Part shown: positions 1 to 8,106 of the stretch, piece by piece
Layout: each line of letters opens with the position of its first letter
Numbering within the stretch: position 1 is the first letter of the stretch
NCBI RefSeq assembly: GCF_017308975.1
Contig: NZ_JADWPD010000038.1
Span: 48,505-112,504, forward strand
Direction: 5' to 3'
Length of the DNA stretch: 64,000 nt
From: Amycolatopsis sp. MtRt-6
GTDB taxonomy: Bacteria; Actinomycetota; Actinomycetes; Mycobacteriales; Pseudonocardiaceae
Translations under genes and position numbers: made by a program
The notes under the pieces: model-generated
What the model saw: only the letters and a program-made list of their open reading frames with translations
What the model was told of the DNA's origin: nothing
Databases searched by the model: none

Positions 1-431
1 TCGGGACGCTCGGCGTTCTTCCAGCCCGCGAAGAGCGCGAGCCCGCTCGCGTCCGCGGCGTCCACGACGTGGAACAGCAGCTCCGCCAAGCGGCCGGGCT
101 CCGATACGGCCGAAAGGCTGACACGCGACCACCGAGCCGATGACTCCGCGTAGGCACGGACGGCGGCGGGTGCGTCGAGCGCCGCCGTCGCCGGCGGCAG
201 GACGAAGTCGAACAGCCAGTGCGGGAAGATGCCGAACAGCTCCGCGGCCACCTTCGGCGGGACGTCGCCGAGCACCGCCGAGCGCCCCCGCACGTACAGC
301 GAGCGCGGCGGCAACCCGACCTCCGCCTCGACCGCGGCCAGCTCCGGTGACGTCATGAACTTCCCGCCCAGCACCTGCACCACCGGCCTGATCCGGTTCG
401 CCAGGCCCGCCACACCCTCGATGGTCGCCAC
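1..431 (-). CDS. SCO6745-family protein (3' end cut off by window edge)
   Basis: The frame runs off the left edge, so only the first 143 residues are visible. It begins MATIEGVAG and carries the pattern GLPPRSLYVRGRSAVLGDVPPKV, then an FP(H/E)WLFDFVLP segment, as in the SCO6745 family of actinobacterial proteins. Members are usually near 280 residues and are described as HTH-like; their biochemical role is not settled. The start is GTG at 431, preceded by AAAGGGG at a 6-base gap. A perfect 15-base palindrome lies 25 bases upstream, so the gene is probably under a local repressor. Family assignment is from memory of the motif pattern. Confidence 0.65.
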   Translation of the reverse strand, partial: MATIEGVAGLANRIRPVVQVLGGKFMTSPELAAVEAEVGLPPRSLYVRGRSAVLGDVPPKVAAELFGIFPHWLFDFVLPPATAALDAPAAVRAYAESSARWSRVSLSAVSEPGRLAELLFHVVDAADASGLALFAGWKNAERP

Positions 432-456
432 GTCCGTCCCCTTTCGACACGACAAC

Positions 457-471
457 CGTAACAGTGTTACG
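457..471. promoter_or_regulatory. 15-bp palindrome, probable operator of the SCO6745-like gene
   Basis: CGTAACA-G-TGTTACG is perfectly self-complementary around a central G and lies 25 bases before the GTG start at 431. The size and shape fit a TetR- or MarR-type operator. No regulator gene adjoins it inside the window, so autoregulation or a distal repressor is a guess. Confidence 0.4.
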
Positions 472-580
472 AAACTCGCGTCAAACAGCGGACCGAACCT
501 GTCAATTACTCCCCGGAAAGAGGCACAACCAGCGGAAATATCACCGGACGGGTCCGGCGCACCACGCCGGACCCACCCGC

Positions 581-835
581 TCAACGCTGAACCGGCGCCT
601 GCCCGTCCTCATCCAGGTTCAGACCCAGCATCTCCAGCAACTGAACACAGTCCTCGACCCCCAGCGCCCCATGCGCCACCGCCAGCCGAGCCCGCCGGAC
701 CTGATCATCCGACACCCGCTGCGCATCCGCCGCCCCGCTCCGCTGCGCCGGCAACGCCCCCGCAAACGGAGCACTCCCCCCATCGGCACCTTCGTACCGA
801 AGGAGGAACTGCCGCACTTCAACAGACCCGCTCAT
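581..835 (-). CDS. conserved-looking small protein, unknown function
   Basis: This frame encodes 84 residues, MSGSVEVRQFLLRYEGADGG at the N terminus and a C-terminal acidic helix (ALGVEDCVQLLEMLGLNLDEDG). Start at 835 is chosen because GGAGGGG lies just upstream; the frame is open further but without another ribosome site. Third-position GC is high, as in genuine genes here. There is no signal peptide or membrane segment. I do not recognise the family. It is separated from its left neighbour by a possible operator and from its right neighbour by a long non-coding stretch. Confidence 0.5.
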   Translation of the reverse strand: MSGSVEVRQFLLRYEGADGGSAPFAGALPAQRSGAADAQRVSDDQVRRARLAVAHGALGVEDCVQLLEMLGLNLDEDGQAPVQR

Positions 836-1677
836 AGCCCCTCCACACGGCTCACAACAACTTGGCCGCGAGGCTAACCAGCGCCGGCCACCACACACAG
901 CCCCCCGGAGAGTGAACCTGAGGCCACGCTCCGCTCAACGCAGCGCAATCGGCAACACCGAAGAAGAACTCACCCGAACGAACGCCACCCCGGGGGCAAA
1001 GTGACACCACACGGGGAAATTTCCCGCTCTCCACTCGCCCAACCACCCAACTCGTGCAACAATCGAAGTGCTGACACACCCCCGGTCAGCGCCTGTGGAG
1101 ATCCCCTCCGACCCCCGCGTTCCTCCCCCTGGCGCGGGGGTCCTCCATTTCTTGGGCCTGCTCGGGCTTCGCCCTTCGCCGGCCCAAGCATTTCGGTGTG
1201 CCGACCCGGGGGGCCGAGCCCCCCGGACCCCCACGGTGCCTTGCGCTCGGCTTCCAGCGTGGTTCCGTTTCGCCTCGGGCGCTGTGCGCCCTGGTGATGC
1301 CTCGGCTTTCCTACGCAGCTTCCGTACGCGCCTTCCGTACGAAGCCTCCTCCCGGGCGTACCCCGCTCTTCCCCGGCCCTTCTCACCCTGCTCCGCCTCA
1401 CCGTCCCTCGCCCCGTCCTTACCTCGCCTCGCTACGCCCCGCCCAGCCCCGGTCACGGTCGTCCCACTCGCCCCTCCAGCCCCGCTCACCTCGGCGCTCG
1501 GCGGCCCCACTCCACTCCTCCGCCGGCCCTCTTTGCTTGATCGACCCCCTCCGTTAGTTCGGGGTTGCGCAAAGTTGCTGCCGATTGGGCTGAATGGGTG
1601 GCCATTGCTCTGAATGGGGAATTCGACCAGCGTGTTGTAGCTCACAGTGGTTTGTGTGGCGAGATCTAAACGTTATC
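836..1677. other. long non-coding spacer, strongly pyrimidine-biased
   Basis: About 840 bases with no convincing gene: open frames exist on both strands but have low-complexity, Arg/Pro/Ser-rich translations. From about 1080 to 1560 the plus strand is dominated by C and T. It contains a perfect hairpin at 1206-1226 (CCGGGGGGC, 3-base loop, GCCCCCCGG) of the kind common between actinomycete genes. Near 1589-1619 TGAATGGG occurs twice close together. Confidence 0.6.
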
Positions 1678-2121
1678 GTGGCTTCCGTGCCTCTTCCCTC
1701 CCTTGGCCGCTTGAGCAGCCGCACGAACCTGAAAGCCGCCGCGTCTTCCGGGCGTCATCGTGGTGCCGCGAAGCCCGTGGACGACGGTGTTGTCGAGGAC
1801 ACTGAGCTCACCTCGTACCTCGCCGCCCTTGCTCCGGAGAACGACCTGGAGAGCACCGGGTCCGGCAAGCGGTTCGGCGAGGCGCAGGTTTACCAGCTGC
1901 GGATGAGCCTGGTGGCCAGCCAGCAGCTCAAGGACATCGCCGCCGAGCGGCAGATCTCGCCGCAGGCGCTCGCCCAGGAATGGATCCTCGAGCGGCTCAA
2001 CTGGGAGGGTCAGGCCTCCTCCACCCAGGACCAGCGGCAGCAGGCCGGCGTCAGCGACCTCACCGACGAGTTCCACTTCCCCGCCGACGCCTTCGACGCG
2101 CCGGCCGTGGCGCGCCGCTGA
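1678..2121 (+). CDS. hypothetical protein with RHH/CopG-like C-terminal helix region
   Basis: About 147 residues. The N-terminal 60 are low-complexity and basic; the conserved-looking part is RFGEAQVYQLRMSLVASQQL followed by KDIAAERQISPQALAQEWILERL, which resembles the helix-turn-helix of ribbon-helix-helix antitoxin-like proteins. That would suggest DNA binding, but no partner toxin is next to it. The start is uncertain: GTG at 1678 and GTG at 1687 are both possible, with no strong ribosome site. It ends just before a strong bidirectional terminator. Confidence 0.55.
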   Translation: MASVPLPSLGRLSSRTNLKAAASSGRHRGAAKPVDDGVVEDTELTSYLAALAPENDLESTGSGKRFGEAQVYQLRMSLVASQQLKDIAAERQISPQALAQEWILERLNWEGQASSTQDQRQQAGVSDLTDEFHFPADAFDAPAVARR

Positions 2122-2141
2122 ACACCCCAGACCTCATGAGA

Positions 2142-2173
2142 AAGGGCCCCCGGCGAGATCGCCGGGGGCCCTT
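2142..2173. terminator. bidirectional intrinsic terminator
   Basis: Perfect 15-bp inverted repeat (AAGGGCCCCCGGCGA, 2-base loop, complement) between convergent genes ending at 2121 (+) and 2230 (-). It should serve both. Confidence 0.8.
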
Positions 2174-2229
2174 CGCTCAGGCCTTGAAACGCGCAGAGGG
2201 CCTGCTGTGAGGCTTGTGCAGCCTCAGTT

Positions 2230-2433
2230 TCAGATCGCGCGGACCTTCTGGGCCTGCGGACCCTTCTGGCCCTGGCCGACCTCGAACTCCACTCGCTGGT
2301 TCTCCTCCAGGGTGCGGAAACCGCGACCCTCGATCTCCGAGTAGTGAACGAACACGTCGCCTTCGCCGCCGTCCTGCGCGATGAAGCCGAAGCCCTTCTC
2401 CGCGTTGAACCACTTCACAGTGCCTTGCGCCAC
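2230..2433 (-). CDS. cold-shock-domain protein (CspA family)
   Basis: A 67-residue nucleic-acid-binding beta barrel. RNP1 (KGFGFI) and RNP2 (DVFVHYSEI) are present and the C terminus VEFEVGQGQKGPQAQKV is typical of actinobacterial Csp proteins, which act as RNA chaperones. Translation begins at GTG 2433 (V-AQGTVKWFN), with GAGGAG seven bases upstream; the longer open frame lacks a better start. A second paralogue of equal length sits at 17385-17588. The long upstream leader is consistent with post-transcriptional control known for csp mRNAs. Confidence 0.93.
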   Translation of the reverse strand: MAQGTVKWFNAEKGFGFIAQDGGEGDVFVHYSEIEGRGFRTLEENQRVEFEVGQGQKGPQAQKVRAI

Positions 2434-2889
2434 CGCTGTACTCCTCGTTACACAGATCCGCTTCGAATGCCACCGAAGCGGCACCCCGACCGTCCCGGGC
2501 GGTTCCAACGAGTCGAGTCAAGAGCGTGTCGGCTCCATGGCTCGCGTCAGAAGTTCCGCGAGTGTGAAGCCACTAACACGCAAAACGACGGCCTGAGAGC
2601 AGACTACCGGGATCTGGCCAAAGTTGAACCCCGTGATCGAGGCGAAAACCGGCTCTGCGCACCAAGGTCACCGGAACGTCGTAGGGCTCCCACCCCGTTC
2701 TGCCGTACCCACGGGCTAGTCTGGCGCCGCACAGCGACACCGTGATCACCGGATACGGCTCGGAGTCGGCCGTGCCCCCTCAGTGAAAGCCCCCACCGGC
2801 TGCTGTGACGTTAGTCACGCCTGCGTTGCTCAACGTACACGGTCCACGGGGCGTCTCGAAGGGGGAAAGCACCAAAGGGGCAAAGGGGA
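2434..2889. other. divergent intergenic region between csp and L,D-transpeptidase
   Basis: 456 bases without a supported gene. It should hold the csp leader and promoter on the left and the transpeptidase promoter on the right. A CRP-like site lies at 2804-2819. Nothing else could be assigned. Confidence 0.5.
2804..2819. promoter_or_regulatory. CRP/GlxR-like binding site
   Basis: TGTGA-CGTTAG-TCACG matches the CRP-family pattern TGTGANNNNNNTCACA at all but the last base, 70 bases upstream of the transpeptidase ATG. The regulator identity is inference. Confidence 0.4.
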
Positions 2890-4101
2890 ATGGGTGTGAC
2901 GGTGAGGATCTCCACGCGGCGCCGGGGCGCTGCCGTGGCACTGGGCTTGGTCGCCGTGCTCACGCTGGGGGCGTGCAGCAGCGAACCGACCGTCTCGGCG
3001 AGCGGTTCGTCGGGCGGCGGGCCCACCGGCTCGCCCGCCCCGAGCGCCCAGCCGGCGAAGCTGACGGTGACGCCGGCGGGCGGCGCCCAGGATGTCGCAC
3101 CCGGCGAACCGGTCGGCATCCAGGTCGCCGACGGCACGATCATGTCGGTCACGCTGACCAACCCGGACGGCAAGCAGGTCCAGGGGCAGACGTCGCCGGA
3201 CAAGAAGAGCTGGAACACCACCGAGCAGCTCGGCTACGGCAAGACCTACACCTGGTCCGGCCAGGCGCAGGGCACCGACGGCAAGAACGTCCCCATCTCC
3301 GGCGCGTTCACCACGGTCAAGCCGAAGCGCCAGATGGCGGGCAGCCTGAACGTCGGTGACGGCCAGACGTACGGCATCGCGATGCCGATCGCGCTGACCT
3401 TCCCGAGCCGCGTCACGGACAAGGCCTCCGTCGAGAAGGCGCTGTCGGTCGAGACCACGCCGAAGACCGAGGGTTCGTGGGCCTGGCTGAACGGCGACAC
3501 CTCGGTGCACTGGCGGCCGAAGGAGTACTACAAGGCCAACACGCAGGTGAAGGTCAACGCCAAGATCTACGGCGTCAAGCTCGGCGACGGCGTGTACGGC
3601 AAGCAGGACGTGTCGGCCAGCTTCTCCATCGGGCGTTCGCAGATCGTCAAGGGCAACACCACGCAGCACACGATGCAGGTGATCCGCGACGGCCAGCAGA
3701 TCGCCGACTACCCGGTGAGCTACGGCCTCGACTCCGACCCGGGCCGCGTCACCAACAGCGGCGTGCACGTCGTCATGTCGAAGCACGCGACCTACTCGAT
3801 GAGCAACCCCCGGTACAACTACACGGACGTCAACGTGCCGTGGGCGGTCCGGATCTCCAACAACGGGGAGTTCATCCACGGCCTCGCGGCGTCGATCTGG
3901 GCCCAGGGCAAGAAGAACGTCTCCCACGGCTGCCTCAACCTCTCCCCGGCGCGCGCCAAGGAGTACTACGACGGCGTGCTCGTCGGCGACCCCGTCGAGA
4001 TCACCGGCAGCACGCAGACGCTGGACGCCAGGGACGGCGACTACAGCGACTGGACCTACGACTGGGCGAGCTGGCAGAAGCTGTCGGCGCTGGCCCGCTG
4101 A
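2890..4101 (+). CDS. L,D-transpeptidase lipoprotein (YkuD domain)
   Basis: 403 residues. A signal peptide with lipobox LTLGAC (Cys about residue 29) anchors it outside the membrane; a Ser/Gly/Pro linker and two Ig-like domains follow. The C-terminal YkuD domain carries FIHG and the catalytic SHGCLN motif. Such enzymes cross-link peptidoglycan stems 3-to-3 and are targets of carbapenems. Overall layout matches mycobacterial LdtMt2-type proteins (about 400 residues). ATG at 2890 follows AAAGGGGA closely. The gene is monocistronic, with a CRP-like site upstream and a terminator 16 bases after the stop. Confidence 0.93.
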   Translation: MGVTVRISTRRRGAAVALGLVAVLTLGACSSEPTVSASGSSGGGPTGSPAPSAQPAKLTVTPAGGAQDVAPGEPVGIQVADGTIMSVTLTNPDGKQVQGQTSPDKKSWNTTEQLGYGKTYTWSGQAQGTDGKNVPISGAFTTVKPKRQMAGSLNVGDGQTYGIAMPIALTFPSRVTDKASVEKALSVETTPKTEGSWAWLNGDTSVHWRPKEYYKANTQVKVNAKIYGVKLGDGVYGKQDVSASFSIGRSQIVKGNTTQHTMQVIRDGQQIADYPVSYGLDSDPGRVTNSGVHVVMSKHATYSMSNPRYNYTDVNVPWAVRISNNGEFIHGLAASIWAQGKKNVSHGCLNLSPARAKEYYDGVLVGDPVEITGSTQTLDARDGDYSDWTYDWASWQKLSALAR

Positions 4102-4117
4102 ACCACCCGAACACCGG

Positions 4118-4157
4118 ACGGCCGGGAAGTCCTGCGCGGGCTTCCCGGCCGTTTTTC
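4118..4157 (+). terminator. intrinsic terminator
   Basis: Perfect 12-bp stem (ACGGCCGGGAAG), 11-base loop, then TTTTC, directly after the L,D-transpeptidase gene. Confidence 0.8.
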
Positions 4158-4257
4158 TTTTCCCGGAACTCGATGCAACCCCGGTGATCACCCGCCGCAT
4201 GACTAAGGGCAGAGGCGCGGCGATCCCCTGCCGCGCCCGCGAGAATGAGGAGCTGTC

Positions 4258-4569
4258 TTGCGTATCCGCATCGCCCTGACCCTCGGCGCGCTCGTGCTCG
4301 CCGGTGGCGCCCTGACCGGTGGCATCGCCCTGGCTTCGGAGGCACAGGCGCCGGCCCCCACCCAGACCCAGCTGCCCCGGCCGGGCGAGCCGACCGTGGC
4401 ACCGGCCCCGGACACCACCCGCGCGACCTCCAAGGCACCGAGCGCGCAGCCCGCGCCGCGCGAGGCGACCCGGCCCGCCCGCCCGGAGCAGGCCCCGCGC
4501 GTCCCCCGTGCCGTTCCGGCCGGGCCCACCGGTGACCTGCACCTGCCGGCTGTGTGGGAGACCCGGTAA
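4258..4569 (+). CDS. small secreted Pro/Ala-rich protein
   Basis: 103 residues: a signal peptide (MRIRIALTLGALVLAGGALTG...ALASEA) followed by a Pro/Ala/Arg-rich tail with no fold. TTG at 4258 is the start, supported by GAGGAG five bases before. It is followed after 4 bases by a sigma-factor gene, so it is probably the first gene of a three-gene operon. It shares the peptide RPGEPTV with the C terminus of the third protein of that operon (5134-5622), which hints at a common partner or origin. No known family recognised. Confidence 0.65.
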   Translation: MRIRIALTLGALVLAGGALTGGIALASEAQAPAPTQTQLPRPGEPTVAPAPDTTRATSKAPSAQPAPREATRPARPEQAPRVPRAVPAGPTGDLHLPAVWETR

Positions 4570-4573
4570 CCAG

Positions 4574-5128
4574 GTGATTTCCCGCTCCCGTCCGTCGACC
4601 GGGCCGGGCTCGCCGTGGGACGGCGAGTTCGCCCGGTACTTCGGCGAGCGCGCGCACAGCCTGCGGTCGACCGCCTTCCTCCTCTGCGGGGACTGGCACC
4701 AGGCCGAAGACCTCACGCAGGCCGCGTTGCTCAAGCTCTACCTCGCCTGGCCGAGGCTGTCGCGGCACGACGCGCTGGACGCCTACGCACGCAAGGTCGT
4801 CCTGCGCACGTTCCTCGCCGAGCACCGGCGCAGCAGGTGGAAACGGGAGCGGCTCACCGACAGCCCGCCGGAACTCCCGGCGGCACCGGCCGCGAGCGAG
4901 CGGGACGAACTCGTCCGGCAGGCTCTGGCCGTACTGGCTCCGAAGCAGCGCGCCGTGCTGGTGCTGCGGTACTTCGAGGACCTGAGCGTCGAGGAGACGG
5001 CGAAGGCACTCGGCTGCAGCACCGGCACGGTGAAGAGCCAGGCCTCCCGTGGCCTGGCCACGCTGCGCAACCGGCTCGGCCCGCACTACGGTGCGCTGAC
5101 GTTCAGCGCACCGACGGAGGGGAGGTGA
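4574..5128 (+). CDS. SigE-family ECF-type RNA polymerase sigma factor
   Basis: 184 residues. Region 2 is visible in FARYFGERAHSLRSTAFLL and DWHQAEDLTQAALLKLY; region 4 in LAPKQRAVLVLRYFEDLSVE and ALGCSTGTVKSQASRGLATL. This is the short SigE-like family of actinobacteria (about 170 residues). GTG at 4574 is the likely start, 5 bases after the preceding stop. A membrane protein with a cytoplasmic basic N terminus follows five bases downstream, fitting a sigma/anti-sigma pair, although no zinc anti-sigma motif is visible in that partner. Confidence 0.88.
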   Translation: MISRSRPSTGPGSPWDGEFARYFGERAHSLRSTAFLLCGDWHQAEDLTQAALLKLYLAWPRLSRHDALDAYARKVVLRTFLAEHRRSRWKRERLTDSPPELPAAPAASERDELVRQALAVLAPKQRAVLVLRYFEDLSVEETAKALGCSTGTVKSQASRGLATLRNRLGPHYGALTFSAPTEGR

Positions 5129-5133
5129 CGAAC

Positions 5134-5622
5134 ATGGACCCCGAAGACGACGTCCGCGCGATCCTGACCGGCGCGGCCGGCGGCGCACAGCCGCCGATGC
5201 GCCTCGAAGCCGCCGACGTGATCGAGCGCGGCGGCCGGGTCCGCCGACGACGCAAGCGCTTCGCCGTGGCGGGCACCTCGGCCGCGACGGCGGTCGTCCT
5301 GGTGGTGGCCGGTTTCCTGGCCGGCCACCGCGCGGGCCCGCCGGCACCGGTGCAGCCTGCCGACCCCGGGTTGTCCACGGTCGGCACCACGTCCCCCAGC
5401 CCGTCGCCCATGGAGCTCCCGGTTCCGGCGACGTCGATCGCCCCGGCGCCGCCGTCGGCGGAAGCGAGCCAGACCCGGCCCCGCCCGGGGCGGACGTCGG
5501 TTCCCCAAGCGCCGTCCGCGGGCCCGCGGGAGACGCCCCGTTCGACAGTGGCGAGCCCCTCGCCGACCCCGGACACGGTCCCACGCCGGCCGGGCGAGCC
5601 CACGGTGACGACCACTCGCTAG
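5134..5622 (+). CDS. single-pass membrane protein, candidate anti-sigma partner
   Basis: 162 residues: a short cytoplasmic N terminus (MDPEDDVRAILTGAAGG), an arginine cluster RVRRRRKRF, one membrane helix (AVAGTSAATAVVLVVAGFLA) and a Pro/Ser/Thr-rich outer part ending RRPGEPTVTTTR. ATG at 5134 is chosen because a full GGAGGTGA ribosome site precedes it; GTG at 5125 overlapping the sigma stop is an alternative. Position directly after a sigma gene and its topology suggest membrane control of that sigma, but no HxxxCxxC zinc motif is seen. The RPGEPTV peptide recurs in the secreted protein two genes upstream. Confidence 0.7.
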   Translation: MDPEDDVRAILTGAAGGAQPPMRLEAADVIERGGRVRRRRKRFAVAGTSAATAVVLVVAGFLAGHRAGPPAPVQPADPGLSTVGTTSPSPSPMELPVPATSIAPAPPSAEASQTRPRPGRTSVPQAPSAGPRETPRSTVASPSPTPDTVPRRPGEPTVTTTR

Positions 5623-5769
5623 CCGTGGCGCAGATCACCGCGGGTTCGTGGGTTTCCGGCGAAATACCCGGGCGGTTCGTGGCGATATGCCGGGTGGTGT
5701 TCCGATCGGACACCGGACCCCGCTCAGCCGGACGCCCAGCGCCGGCCCGAGAACCCGAGGAGGAAGCAC

Positions 5770-5877
5770 ATGGTGCTCGCCGCACTGATCGTCGAAACCG
5801 GAATTGCCGTCGTGGTCGCGGGGGCGCTCGCCGCCTGGTCCCGCAAGCGCTTCACTCCTCGCCGCGAAGCGAACTGA
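5770..5877 (+). CDS. 35-residue single-pass membrane peptide
   Basis: MVLAALIVETGIAVVVAGAL followed by AAWSRKRFTPRREAN: one hydrophobic helix with a basic C-terminal end. A strong GAGGAGGAAG ribosome site lies just before the ATG, and a terminator follows 12 bases after the stop, which makes a real gene likely despite its size. Function unknown. It lies 150 bases after the sigma operon and may have its own promoter. Confidence 0.55.
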   Translation: MVLAALIVETGIAVVVAGALAAWSRKRFTPRREAN

Positions 5878-5888
5878 CCCACGGCGCG

Positions 5889-5924
5889 CGTGTGCCCCGC
5901 CCGGTGATCCGGACGGGGCACACG
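5889..5924. terminator. bidirectional terminator
   Basis: Perfect 16-bp stem (CGTGTGCCCCGCCCGG with a TGAT loop) between convergent genes at 5877 (+) and 5941 (-). Confidence 0.8.
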
Positions 5925-5940
5925 GCTTTCCGGCAACCGC

Positions 5941-7311
5941 TCAGCGCTGAGCGGCCGCGGAGGTCAGCTTGCCGCCGCTGCCTTCGGTGTCGATCTGGTC
6001 CATCGGCACCTGCGACGTCTCCGGGATCTTGATGATCGGGATGATCGCGATCAGGGCCGCCGCCATCAGGTAGTACGCCGGCCAGTCCTCGTTGCCGGTG
6101 CTCTTGATCAACGCCGTCACGATGACTCCGGCGGTGCCGCCGAACAGCGACGTCGAGATGTTGTAGCCGATCGCGAACGAGCCGTAGCGCACCCGGGTGG
6201 GGAACATCGCCGGGAACGTCGAGCCGATCACCGCCAGGATCAGGACCAGCAGGAGCGCCACGATCAGGAACCCGACGAACAGCCACAGGATGCTCCCGGA
6301 CTGCATCAGCTTGAGGCAGGGCCAGCTCAGCACCAGGAACCCGATGGCCGCGGTGAGCAGCAGCGGTTTTCGCCCGATCCGGTCGGACAGCGCCCCGAGC
6401 GGGATGATGATCGCCATCTGGATGAGTTCGACCGCGATGATGATCAGCGTCGCCGTGTTGTCGTTGATCTTCAACGTGTCCGTGAAGTACGTCGGCATCG
6501 TGGTCAGCAGCAGGTAGTCCGCCACGTTCAGCAGCAGCACGATGCCGATCAGGTTGAGGATCATCCGCCAGTTGCGGACGAAGATCTCCTTGAGCGGCGC
6601 CTTCTTCGGCGCCTCGCCCTTGGCTTCCATCCGGCGGAACTCAGGGGTGTCCTCGAGCTTGTTCCGCAGGTAGAGCCCGATCAGGCCGAGCGGCAGCGCG
6701 ATGAAGAAGGGGATCCGCCAGCCCCAGGCGGCGACCTGTTCGGACGACATCGACAGCGTCACCGAGAGCACCACGAGGTTGCCGAGCACGTAGCCGGCCA
6801 GCGTGCCGAGCTCGAGGAAGCTGCCGAAGAAGCCGCGGCGTTTCGTCGGGGAGTACTCGGCGATGAACGTCGCCGCGCCGCCGTACTCGCCGCCGGTGGA
6901 GAAGCCCTGGATGATCCGGAGCAGCAGGATCGCGATCGGTGCCGCGATGCCCATGCTGTAGGAGCCGGCGTACGTCGGCAGGATGCCGACCAGGAAGGTG
7001 CAGCCGGACATCAGCAGGATGGTGATGGCGAGCACCCGCTTGCGGCCGAGCTTGTCGCCGAGCGGTCCGAAGAACGCCCCGCCGAACGGCCGGACGATGA
7101 AGCCGACCGCGAGCAGGGCGAGCGATTTCAGGACCGCGTTGCCCTCGCCGGGGAAGAACTGCGAGCCGATGGCCACCGCGATCGCGCCCGAGGTGAAGAC
7201 ACCGTAGTCGTACCACTCGGTGGCGTTGCCCATGGCCGACGCCCACACGGCGCGCTTGACGGTTCTCTCGTCCACTGACGGTTTGCCCGTCGTTGCTGCT
7301 GGTTCGCTCAT
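5941..7311 (-). CDS. MFS transporter, metabolite:H+ symporter (MHS/ProP-like) family
   Basis: 456 residues with 12 predicted membrane helices. Near residues 25-40 is the MHS signature ASAMGNATEWYDYGVF; the loop 2-3 motif reads GPLGDKLGRKR and loop 8-9 has GALSDRIGRKP. Family members import proline/betaine, shikimate, citrate or alpha-ketoglutarate with protons, and the exact substrate cannot be read here. ATG 7311 is preceded by GGAGGAG at a longish gap. It is divergent from the thioesterase gene at 7513 and stands alone. Confidence 0.88.
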   Translation of the reverse strand: MSEPAATTGKPSVDERTVKRAVWASAMGNATEWYDYGVFTSGAIAVAIGSQFFPGEGNAVLKSLALLAVGFIVRPFGGAFFGPLGDKLGRKRVLAITILLMSGCTFLVGILPTYAGSYSMGIAAPIAILLLRIIQGFSTGGEYGGAATFIAEYSPTKRRGFFGSFLELGTLAGYVLGNLVVLSVTLSMSSEQVAAWGWRIPFFIALPLGLIGLYLRNKLEDTPEFRRMEAKGEAPKKAPLKEIFVRNWRMILNLIGIVLLLNVADYLLLTTMPTYFTDTLKINDNTATLIIIAVELIQMAIIIPLGALSDRIGRKPLLLTAAIGFLVLSWPCLKLMQSGSILWLFVGFLIVALLLVLILAVIGSTFPAMFPTRVRYGSFAIGYNISTSLFGGTAGVIVTALIKSTGNEDWPAYYLMAAALIAIIPIIKIPETSQVPMDQIDTEGSGGKLTSAAAQR

Positions 7312-7512
7312 GCCGGCGACGACTCCTCCCGTGCAGTGCCCCTTGGGCCGTTCGAGCTCATCGGCCCAGTCTTAACCGGCTTTCGCAGGTCGGCAGTCTG
7401 AGCCGGGTTTTGTGTACGGTCGGGAACTTTCCGGCTACCGAGAGATGTGCGTTGCGGACATACCGCCCGGGTCGCGCGCAACCACCGGCTACCCGCCGGT
7501 TAACGTCAGCGC

Positions 7513-8106
7513 ATGAGTCGTGTTTCTCAACCCTGGCCGCCAGTCGAGGTGGAGCCCGCGGTCCCGCACCCGAAGGCGCCGGCGCCGGGCACCGAGCTCG
7601 GCGTGCACTTCGCGGAGTGCTTCGGGTGCGGCGACGAGGCCGACGCCGGGCTGCACCTGCGCTCGACGGTCGGCGAGGGCCAGGTCGTGCACTCGCGGTT
7701 CACCGTCACCGCGGCCCACCAGGGCGCGCCCGGGCTGGCCCACGGCGGTCTGCTGGCCTGCGCGTTCGACGAGGCGCTCGGCTCGACGGTCGGCAACCTG
7801 ATGCGCCGCCCGGCGGTGACCGGGAAGCTCGAGACGGACTTCCGGCGGCCGGTCCCGGTCGGTTCGACGCTGTTCATCGAGGCCCGGCTGGACGGCATCG
7901 CCGGCCGCAAGATCTACGTCAGCGCGGACGGCCGCCTCGACGCCGAGGACGGCCCGATCGCGGTCAGCGCGCGGGCGTTGTTCGTCGTCGTCGGCTTCGA
8001 GCACTTCAACACCCACGGCGACCCGGGGGCGCTGGAGAAGCTGGCCGCGCAGCACGAGAAGAACCAGCGTGAGCGCGGCGAACGCGACTGGGAGATCAAC
8101 CCCTGA
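7513..8106 (+). CDS. PaaI-type hotdog thioesterase
   Basis: 197 residues. The hotdog core has HGGLLACAFDEALG, the usual nucleotide/acyl-CoA binding helix, preceded by CFGCGDEADAGLHL. Such enzymes hydrolyse acyl-CoA thioesters; the substrate is unknown. Its TGA stop abuts the stop of pknG on the other strand within the palindrome TGATCA, so there is no space for a terminator between the two. Confidence 0.85.
   Translation: MSRVSQPWPPVEVEPAVPHPKAPAPGTELGVHFAECFGCGDEADAGLHLRSTVGEGQVVHSRFTVTAAHQGAPGLAHGGLLACAFDEALGSTVGNLMRRPAVTGKLETDFRRPVPVGSTLFIEARLDGIAGRKIYVSADGRLDAEDGPIAVSARALFVVVGFEHFNTHGDPGALEKLAAQHEKNQRERGERDWEINP

Noticed and set aside
935..1645. Long minus-strand open frame of 236 codons in the spacer
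   Set aside because: Translation is low-complexity Gly/Arg-rich, overlapping frames on the other strand are similarly open, and there is no ribosome site; it reflects base composition.
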